A DNA stretch of 10,993 nt from an uncultured bacterium. GTDB lineage: Bacteria; Bacteroidota; Bacteroidia; Bacteroidales; Marinifilaceae. The number at the start of each line of letters is the position of its first letter. Position 1 is the first letter of the stretch. The notes beneath the pieces are model-generated. The model saw nothing but the letters and a program-made list of their open reading frames with translations. It searched no databases and was not told where the DNA came from. Shown here piece after piece: positions 6,228-10,993 of the stretch. Both the position numbers and the translations under genes were made by a program. The stretch is from the NCBI GenBank assembly GCA_905215395.1, contig CAJMQA010000095.1:1-10993 (forward strand). The letters are read 5' to 3'.

Positions 6228-6534
6228 AACGGTCGATTATTTTGTTTTAATTTTTGCTTTTCTCCTTATTTTCTATCTCTTCTGTTTTGTCCGGAAAAGG
6301 GAAAAATTGATGATCTATAATAAATAATAATAATGGAATTCCATCAGGAGGAAGGATTTGTTTATTCCATTTATTATCAGATGTTTTTTTCTTATCCATT
6401 TATTATTTTCATAATTTATTTTTCATTTTCACTTTACTTACTTCACTCGAAATAAAGTTTCTGATTATTGTCTGTTATCATCTGTCAATTGTTAATTCTA
6501 TTTTGATGAATTTTCACCAAAATAATCGACCGTT
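6228..6534. repeat. Perfect 17-bp inverted repeat pair with 273-bp spacer (candidate invertible segment)
   Basis: The left arm 6228-6244 is AACGGTCGATTATTTTG and the right arm 6518-6534 is its exact reverse complement, CAAAATAATCGACCGTT. Matching stops at both ends, so the arms are discrete. The arms carry a G/C-containing core (ACGGTCGA) unlike the surrounding A/T-rich DNA, so chance is unlikely. Size and placement, just upstream of a surface-type gene, resemble the invertible regulatory segments (invertons) that give phase variation in Bacteroidales. A small mobile element (MITE) is the alternative; no clear target duplication flanks the arms (only TT on each side). No recombinase gene is in the window, and no full promoter consensus is visible inside the spacer on either strand. 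Confidence 0.7.
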
Positions 6535-6586
6535 TTTAATTGTTTTTTAAGAATGTTTAATAAGGTCTCAATATAATTTAAGGTAG

Positions 6587-7220
6587 ATGAGAAAATTATT
6601 ATTGTTGTTGTGGATAAGTGTATCCGTTTGTGAATCAGTATATTCTCAACAGGCCGCCGATATTACGCGGGTATATTATCGGTTAGGCTACCGTACACTG
6701 GACACACTTTACCGTGACAATTACAGTGCGTTGCAGCGGTTGGTGTGTTTGATCGGTAATTCCTGGCAGCTTGGGGAGATCGATAGTTTAGAAGTGTGGT
6801 CGTATGCATCTCCGGATGGTAGTATTGTGATGAACAGGCGTTTGGCACGATTGCGCACTGATTCGTTGGTAGTTTATTTGATGCGTCGTACAGGTTTGCC
6901 AGAGACTATGATCAAGAAACGTCCTGATAGTATCGGTTGGGGTTTTTTGCGGGAAATGGTGGCACAATCGGATATGCGCTATCGCGAGGAAGTGCTGGAG
7001 GTGATTGATCGTACTCCTGAAGATATTTATAACGAAAATGGCAAAATGGCCGATGGTGTGAAAAAGCGATTGATAAGTTTGCGGGGTGGGTCCCGGACAC
7101 CCCGTCGATTATGCACAAAGTGGTTCACGGGATGCTACTCATAATTATGAAAATGGCGGAGGCCGGGCACTGCGTCGGGAGTCACTTCGTATTCGTGCCT
7201 TTTATAAGAACAACCCATAA
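6587..7220 (+). pseudogene. Truncated, frameshifted OmpA-like exported protein
   Basis: The intact frame from ATG 6587 gives 185 residues ending at TAA 7142-7144. The signal peptide MRKLLLLLWISVSVCESVYS is followed by Q. The mature part has an OmpA-C-like fold: VYYRLGYRTLDTLY (strand), then VWSYASPDGSIVMNRRLARL with the usual N...R and V..YL spacing. A segment around FLREMVAQSDMRYREEVLEV and GVKKRLISLRGG follows; it is typical of Bacteroidales outer-membrane proteins with DUF3575/DUF3868-type architecture found near fimbrial genes. After LRGG (about 7090), in a run of G's, the reading frame loses its character. The +1 frame then stays open for 43 codons (PGHPVDYAQSGSR... to FYKNNP) and stops at TAA 7218-7220. 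The expected downstream barrel or tail is missing. A decayed or frameshifted gene is most likely; a short functional product ending at 7144 is possible. It ends before a terminator at 7247. Confidence 0.6.
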
Positions 7221-7245
7221 TAGCGGATAGTTTATAACTTATACA

Positions 7246-7274
7246 GGCCCGGCATTTCTATGGCCGGGCTTTTC
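7246..7274 (+). terminator. Intrinsic terminator after the OmpA-like gene
   Basis: A perfect 7-bp G/C stem GCCCGGC (7247-7253) / GCCGGGC (7263-7269) with a 9-nt loop is followed by TTTTC. It lies between the plus-strand gene and the convergent acetyltransferase gene. The T-tract is only on the plus-strand side. Confidence 0.8.
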
Positions 7275-7294
7275 ATTGGGTTAACTGATGTCTG

Positions 7295-7597
7295 TTATAA
7301 ACTGCAACTATTGCATCCTCTGTAATCTTTGGTGGGTTTGCTGTGATATTCCGGGTGACGTTGCAGCCAGACTACAGCATAAGAACAGGTAGCGACGACA
7401 GCCAGATGTTGGGAGAGGGCGTAATCGTATGCCGATTTGACAAGTTGGGCAGCAATACCACGTCCTTCGATTGCGGGAGGTACGATGGTGTGACGGATGT
7501 CCAGTTCGCCATCGTGAATCGAATAGCTTACATAAGCGGTATAACCGTCGACGCTGGTTTGAAAGAGGTGGTCTTCAGGACGATGTATAATTTCCAT
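7295..7597 (-). CDS. Small GNAT-family N-acetyltransferase (GCN5-related, NATD1-like)
   Basis: A 100-residue single-domain protein of the short GCN5-related acetyltransferase group (Acetyltransf_CG type). The acetyl-CoA binding loop is EGRGIAAQLVKSAYDYA, residues 44-60, preceded by strand LDIRHTIVPPAI. The C-terminal part, ATCSYAVVWLQRHPEY (69-84), carries the conserved C-S-Y...W...HPEY pattern of this group. The preceding segment, TAYVSYSIHDGELDIRH, matches the family's antiparallel strands. Length is normal (about 90-110 residues). Substrate is unknown. It is monocistronic, convergent with the OmpA-like gene and divergent from the alcohol dehydrogenase gene, with 135 bp between the two start codons. 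Its C-terminus is Cys-rich (GCNSCSL). Confidence 0.88.
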   Translation of the reverse strand: MEIIHRPEDHLFQTSVDGYTAYVSYSIHDGELDIRHTIVPPAIEGRGIAAQLVKSAYDYALSQHLAVVATCSYAVVWLQRHPEYHSKPTKDYRGCNSCSL

Positions 7598-7651
7598 GGC
7601 TCAATTGTTTTTACGAAGATAGAAAATATTTTTTAATTGCGGTAGATTCGG

Positions 7652-7659
7652 TATATTTG
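7652..7659 (+). promoter_or_regulatory. Likely -7 element of the alcohol dehydrogenase promoter
   Basis: TATATTTG is a full TAnnTTTG match, giving a transcription start near 7666 and a leader of about 67 nt before ATG 7733. The -33 region has only T-rich sequence with no exact TTTG at 19-21 bp. A second match, TAAATTTG (7724-7731), abuts the ATG and is too close to act as the promoter for that start. Confidence 0.45.
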
Positions 7660-7732
7660 TCAAAACGATAAGTGACCGATCTGAAAGAAGAGAGTATAAT
7701 CATATACGATAAATAATCAAAATTAAATTTGT

Positions 7733-8875
7733 ATGGAGAATTTTATTTTTCAGAATCCGACGAAATTAATTTTCGGAAAGGGGATGATTGCCCGGATAGC
7801 CAAAGAGATTCCGGCCGGGAAACGGGTCATGGTGACTTTTGGCGGCGGGAGTGTAAAAAAGAACGGGGTATACGATCAGGTGAAGGAAGCTTTGAGGGGC
7901 TTCGAAATGACTGAGTTTTGGGGAATTGAGGCTAATCCGAAGATAGAAACTTTACGGAAAGCTATTCAACAGGGGAAAGAGAATGAAGTGGATTTTCTGT
8001 TGGCAGTTGGGGGAGGTTCCGTATTGGACGGAACAAAATTGATTGCTGCAGGCTTGTTGTATGAAGGGGATCCTTGGGATCTGGTGTTGAAAGGGAGCGC
8101 CAGTGATGCTGTTCCTATGGGAACGGTATTGACTTTACCGGCTACCGGTTCGGAAATGAACAGCGGGGCTGTGATTTCGTGCTCTGAAACAGCTGAAAAA
8201 TATCCGTTTTATTCCAGATATCCGGTATTTTCTGTATTGGACCCGACAGTAACTTTCACTTTACCACCTTATCAGGTGGCTTGTGGGATTGCGGATACTT
8301 TTGTACATGTGATGGAGCAGTATATGACTACTCCCGGTCAATCCCGTTTGATGGACAGGTGGGCAGAAGGTATTTTGCATAGCCTGATAGAGATTGCGCC
8401 GAAGATTCTGAAGAAGCAGGATGATTATAATCTGATGGCTGATTTTATGCTTTGTGCAACTATGGGATTGAATGGTTTTATTGCTTTGGGGGTACGTCAG
8501 GATTGGGCAACTCATATGATCGGGCATGAGTTGACAGCTTTACATGGGCTGACTCATGGGGCTACCCTGGCTATTGTGATGCCGGGATTATGGCGGACAT
8601 TGCTACCCAAAAAACAGGCAAAACTGGTACAATATGGTGAACGTATCTGGGGAATAACAGAAGGGAGTGAGACTGAACGGGCGAAAAAAGCGATTGAGAA
8701 AACGGAATCATTTTTCCGCAGTTTAGGATTACCTACCCGTTTAGGGGATGCCCGGATTGGGGAAGAGACTATTCAGGAAATTGAACGTCGTTTCAATGAA
8801 CGGAAAGTTGCTTTTGGAGAGGATCAGGATGTAACTGGAACAGTGGCCCGGAAAATTCTGGAAAACTGTAAATAG
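7733..8875 (+). CDS. Iron-type (group III) alcohol dehydrogenase, YqhD/BdhA-like
   Basis: A 380-residue NAD(P)H-dependent cytosolic alcohol dehydrogenase/aldehyde reductase. The N-terminal dinucleotide-binding part has FGGGSVKKNGVYDQV at 36-50, which resembles the GGGS segment used for NADPH in YqhD, and AVGGGSVLDGTKLIAAG at 91-107. The C-terminal helical domain supplies the metal ligands Asp188 (in IADTFVHVMEQY), His192, His261 and His275 (in HMIGHELTALHGLTHGATLA). Their spacing (4, 69, 14) is identical to D194/H198/H267/H281 of E. coli YqhD, so the metal site is intact. It likely reduces aldehydes such as butyraldehyde or reactive aldehydes with NADPH; the physiological substrate is not visible. 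It is monocistronic, ending before a strong terminator. ATG 7733 gives the family's usual N-terminus, MENFIFQNPTKLIFGKG. Confidence 0.93.
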   Translation: MENFIFQNPTKLIFGKGMIARIAKEIPAGKRVMVTFGGGSVKKNGVYDQVKEALRGFEMTEFWGIEANPKIETLRKAIQQGKENEVDFLLAVGGGSVLDGTKLIAAGLLYEGDPWDLVLKGSASDAVPMGTVLTLPATGSEMNSGAVISCSETAEKYPFYSRYPVFSVLDPTVTFTLPPYQVACGIADTFVHVMEQYMTTPGQSRLMDRWAEGILHSLIEIAPKILKKQDDYNLMADFMLCATMGLNGFIALGVRQDWATHMIGHELTALHGLTHGATLAIVMPGLWRTLLPKKQAKLVQYGERIWGITEGSETERAKKAIEKTESFFRSLGLPTRLGDARIGEETIQEIERRFNERKVAFGEDQDVTGTVARKILENCK

Positions 8876-8900
8876 TCCAGTTTCGTTCAAACAGTTTTAA

Positions 8901-8935
8901 GGTTGCACCGGATTTTTCCGGTGCAACCTTTTTTT
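8901..8935 (+). terminator. Strong intrinsic terminator of the alcohol dehydrogenase gene
   Basis: A perfect 11-bp stem GGTTGCACCGG (8901-8911) / CCGGTGCAACC (8918-8928) with a 6-nt loop is followed by seven T's. Confidence 0.95.
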
Positions 8936-9037
8936 ATTGAAAATAATCCGGAGGGATGGGGGTTTTTGATTTTGGATTGTCTTAGTATCAGAATGTGGAA
9001 AATGTTAGACGTTGGTGTAATATAAAAATGAATAGAG

Positions 9038-9799
9038 ATGAGGAAGAATATTTTATTTGTGATGATTGTGGGAGGGATAGTCATGGGAGCCTGTCAGAAA
9101 GAAACTGCTGATCCGAAGTTTGCTGCATTGCAGTCTGCCTGGAAAGTTTTCGGATATGTTGAAGATGATCTGGAACAGATAGTAGAATTGTTCGAAAACT
9201 CTCTGCGTCTGGATCAGAATCTCTCGGCAGGGGATTCATTGTGCAGGTACACCCGTATACAGGATTGGTGGGGAGTCATGGACGGAAACGGATGTCGTTT
9301 TAAAGTTTTACGGGATGATAAGTCATTAGATACTCTTGGGGCTGTTTGGATAGCAAGAACAAAGTATTATTCCAATGATAGTATCCGGGTTGAATGTACA
9401 GGGCGGAATCAGTGGGTTCTGACTGGCTTTTGCAAAGGACATGAGAAATGGCGAACAGAGGCTTTTCTGAAGATTACCTGTGTAGATGATAAAGCTTTGC
9501 GGGGGGATTGGGACTCTGTTGTATTTTTGATAGAGGGGACTGGAGTCTTACATCTGACAGAAATGTATCCGTCCAGAAATATGGAGATTACTTTCTCTAT
9601 ACCGGAACCTTTGCTTCGGAGAAATTGTGTTTTATATTCTCCCTATGCCTTTACGGAAGGAAAAATGAATATACATATAGAGGATATGAATAATAAACGT
9701 AAAGAGAATGCAGTTATAGAAATAGAAGAATTACCTTTGAATGAACGCATGGTCAGAGTAATCAGCCGGGGGATAACTAAAGTGCATTCATATAAATGA
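9038..9799 (+). CDS. Lipoprotein of unknown function
   Basis: A 253-residue exported protein. The N-terminus MRKNILFVMIVGGIVMGAC is a type II signal peptide with a lipobox (MGAC), so Cys19 should be lipidated; the following QKETADPK gives no strong surface-export signal that I recognise. The mature part begins with a helical stretch (KFAALQSAWKVFGYVEDDLE) and is then rich in alternating hydrophobic/polar strands with many Trp (WWGVMDG, WVLTGF, WRTEAFLKI), suggesting a beta-rich lipocalin-like or barrel/sandwich fold. Six Cys occur after the lipidated one. I do not recognise a family. It is a stand-alone gene, bounded by the terminators at 8901 and 9827. No consensus promoter could be found in the 100 bp upstream. 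Confidence 0.85.
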   Translation: MRKNILFVMIVGGIVMGACQKETADPKFAALQSAWKVFGYVEDDLEQIVELFENSLRLDQNLSAGDSLCRYTRIQDWWGVMDGNGCRFKVLRDDKSLDTLGAVWIARTKYYSNDSIRVECTGRNQWVLTGFCKGHEKWRTEAFLKITCVDDKALRGDWDSVVFLIEGTGVLHLTEMYPSRNMEITFSIPEPLLRRNCVLYSPYAFTEGKMNIHIEDMNNKRKENAVIEIEELPLNERMVRVISRGITKVHSYK

Positions 9800-9826
9800 T
9801 TTAAGTTTTATTTTTGTATTTTAATA

Positions 9827-9872
9827 GACTAATCCGGCCTGTTATTTGACAATAGGCCGGATTAGTCTTTTT
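9827..9872 (+). terminator. Strong intrinsic terminator of the lipoprotein gene
   Basis: A perfect 14-bp stem GACTAATCCGGCCT (9827-9840) / AGGCCGGATTAGTC (9854-9867), with up to three more inner pairs, is followed by TTTTT. Confidence 0.95.
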
Positions 9873-9958
9873 GATCCTTTAAAAATTCCCCTCTTTCTGC
9901 TGATTTTACAGCTTCTTTTGTTAATTTAGCAGCTTTCAAAATCAAAAACAGGTAAGCG

Positions 9959-10933
9959 ATGTATTCAATAGACGAACTCAGAGATATTATAAAAATAGAG
10001 TTGGAAAAGCAGGAATATGTGGAGGAGCCGTATTCCTTGTTTGAACCGATCAAGTATATCATGGAAGACGGTGGGAAGCGTTTACGTCCGGTATTGGCCC
10101 TGATGTCTTATAATCTCTACCGGGATGATATAGAGAAGGCTTTGAAATCTGCCATTGGAATTGAAATTTTTCACAATTACACTTTGTTACATGACGATGT
10201 TATGGATGATGCGGAACTGAGGCGGGGAAGGTTGACAGTTCATAAGAAATGGAATAGCAATGTGGCCATTTTAAGTGGAGATGCTGCTGCTATTACAGCT
10301 TACAAATATATTGAGAGTTGTGAAGATCCTTATCTGCGCAGAGTGATCGATGGTTTCAACCAAGTGGCAATGGATGTCTGTAAAGGACAGCAATATGATA
10401 TGGAATTTGAAACGCGGGATGATGTGACCGAAGATGAATACATTCAAATGATCTATCTGAAGACTTCGGTATTGATTGCCGGTAGTATGAGGCACGGGGC
10501 TTTGATTGCCGGAGCTCCGGAACACGAATATAAGGCTTTATATGATTTCGGAGGATTCCTGGGACTTGCATTTCAGCTGCAGGATGACTATCTGGATGTG
10601 TATGGGGATGTAGAAGAGTTCGGGAAAAAGATCGGTGGGGATATTTTATGTAATAAAAAGACTTATCTTTTGATCAAAGCTTTTGAACTTGCCGGAAAAG
10701 AAGACAAAGTACTATTGAAGGAATGGATGACGAAGGCAAGATTTAATCCTGAAGAAAAGATAAAGGAGGTCACTGAGATTTATAACAGGGCTGGTATCAA
10801 AGAGGTGGTATTGGCAAAAATTGATACTTATCTGGAAAAAAGCCGGGTTGCATTGCAAAAAATAGAAGTACCCGAAGAGAGAAAGGTTTGTTTCTATGAA
10901 ATGATGGACTATATCGGAGGACGGAAAAAATAA
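9959..10933 (+). CDS. Polyprenyl (geranylgeranyl/farnesyl-type) diphosphate synthase
   Basis: A 324-residue all-alpha trans-prenyltransferase that condenses isopentenyl diphosphate with allylic diphosphates to supply quinone or other isoprenoid precursors. Conserved regions in order: GGKRLRP (38-44); the first Asp-rich motif DDVMD (79-83) in LLHDDVMDDAELRRG; then RLTVHKKW. KTSVLIAGS (168-176) and the second Asp-rich motif DDYLD (209-213) in FQLQDDYLDVYGD follow, then GKKIGGDILCNKKTYL (222-237). All catalytic Asp are present. The first motif has no two-residue insertion, and an aromatic residue (Tyr74) sits five positions before it. This is the pattern associated with short products, as in type I GGPP synthases, but chain length cannot be settled from sequence. 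No Shine-Dalgarno is visible. A weak -7-like TAATTTAG lies at 9922-9929. It probably forms an operon with the next gene (8-bp gap). Confidence 0.93.
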   Translation: MYSIDELRDIIKIELEKQEYVEEPYSLFEPIKYIMEDGGKRLRPVLALMSYNLYRDDIEKALKSAIGIEIFHNYTLLHDDVMDDAELRRGRLTVHKKWNSNVAILSGDAAAITAYKYIESCEDPYLRRVIDGFNQVAMDVCKGQQYDMEFETRDDVTEDEYIQMIYLKTSVLIAGSMRHGALIAGAPEHEYKALYDFGGFLGLAFQLQDDYLDVYGDVEEFGKKIGGDILCNKKTYLLIKAFELAGKEDKVLLKEWMTKARFNPEEKIKEVTEIYNRAGIKEVVLAKIDTYLEKSRVALQKIEVPEERKVCFYEMMDYIGGRKK

Positions 10934-10941
10934 TTTTGAAG

Positions 10942-10993
10942 ATGGAGGAGGTTGCAAAACAAAGGTTATTGGGCGAACGGTATTTGACAATGG
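10942..10993 (+). CDS. Start of a downstream gene, possibly dCMP deaminase (cut by window edge)
   Basis: Only 17 complete codons are present, reading MEEVAKQRLLGERYLTM. The gene starts 8 bp after the prenyl synthase stop on the same strand, which favours translation as part of one operon. The pattern KQxLLxxRYLxM resembles the N-terminus of Bacteroidetes deoxycytidylate deaminases (typically followed by an ARIWAENSYC-like segment), but the catalytic zinc motifs are outside the window, so the name is a guess. Confidence 0.45.
   Translation, partial: MEEVAKQRLLGERYLTM

Larger units (their letters stand above)
6066..6586. other. A/T-rich non-coding stretch with promoter and inverted repeat
   Basis: This 521-bp gap has no convincing gene. 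It contains a consensus promoter (6141-6172), a pair of 17-bp inverted repeats (6228-6244 and 6518-6534), a 12-bp perfect palindrome ATGGAATTCCAT (6333-6344), and an 11-bp direct repeat CCATTTATTAT at 6367-6377 and 6396-6406. A frame open through 6327 encodes a hydrophobic peptide but starts upstream of the promoter and looks like an A/T-rich artefact; a GTG at 6208 in the same frame would give 39 residues with one membrane helix, which cannot be excluded. Confidence 0.5.

Noticed and set aside
6073..6327. 84-codon plus-strand frame with a hydrophobic segment
   Set aside because: It begins upstream of the consensus promoter at 6141-6172, is dominated by A/T-rich codons, crosses the left inverted-repeat arm and has no recognisable family. 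Only a shorter GTG-started version (6208) is kept as a possibility.
7343..7636. 97-codon plus-strand frame opposite the acetyltransferase gene
   Set aside because: The minus-strand frame carries the acetyl-CoA-binding and HPEY motifs; the plus frame has no recognisable features.
7724..7731. TAAATTTG as promoter of the alcohol dehydrogenase gene
   Set aside because: It is one base from the start codon, so transcription would begin inside the coding region; the match at 7652-7659 is better placed.

Overview
The window looks like chromosomal DNA from a Bacteroidales bacterium (phylum Bacteroidota). The evidence is the SusC-type TonB receptor with a STN domain, a Bacteroidetes ECF sigma/FecR pair, several promoters of the form TTTG-N20-TAnnTTTG, and the absence of clear Shine-Dalgarno sites before most genes. 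The Odoribacter/Butyricimonas group, rich in sigma/FecR/STN-SusC units, is a reasonable guess but is not proven here.

Left half (1-5650), all minus strand. In transcription order: dtd (D-aminoacyl-tRNA deacylase), a MazG-like nucleotide pyrophosphohydrolase, a 798-residue MMPL/RND-type membrane transporter, an ECF sigma factor, a FecR anti-sigma factor, and the first 173 residues of a SusC/RagA-like TonB-dependent transducer cut by the window edge. The last three form a trans-envelope signalling unit: the STN domain of the receptor signals to periplasmic FecR, which controls the sigma factor. The transporter stop lies only 7 bp before the sigma start, so the transporter and regulator are probably co-transcribed.

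Centre (5650-7300). A tRNA-Arg(CCT) gene has a near-ideal Bacteroidetes promoter and a strong terminator. It is followed by about 680 bp without an intact gene. This holds a 49-codon orphan coding tail (probable gene remnant), a second consensus promoter with no obvious gene, and a perfect 17-bp inverted repeat whose arms are 273 bp apart (6228-6534). The repeat lies just upstream of a short secreted OmpA-like protein of the type linked to Bacteroidales fimbria/outer-membrane loci. That gene appears truncated and frameshifted and ends at a terminator. The stretch reads as a degraded accessory locus, possibly with an invertible regulatory segment.

Right half (7295-10993). A small GNAT-type acetyltransferase (minus) is followed on the plus strand by a YqhD/BdhA-like iron-type alcohol dehydrogenase, an unrecognised lipoprotein, a short-chain polyprenyl diphosphate synthase, and the first codons of a following gene, perhaps dCMP deaminase. 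Strong terminators follow the dehydrogenase and the lipoprotein, so these are separate units; the prenyl synthase and the last gene (8 bp gap) are probably one operon.

No CRISPR array, rRNA gene, transposase, integrase or complete insertion sequence was seen. The 17-bp inverted repeat pair is the strongest unexplained structure.
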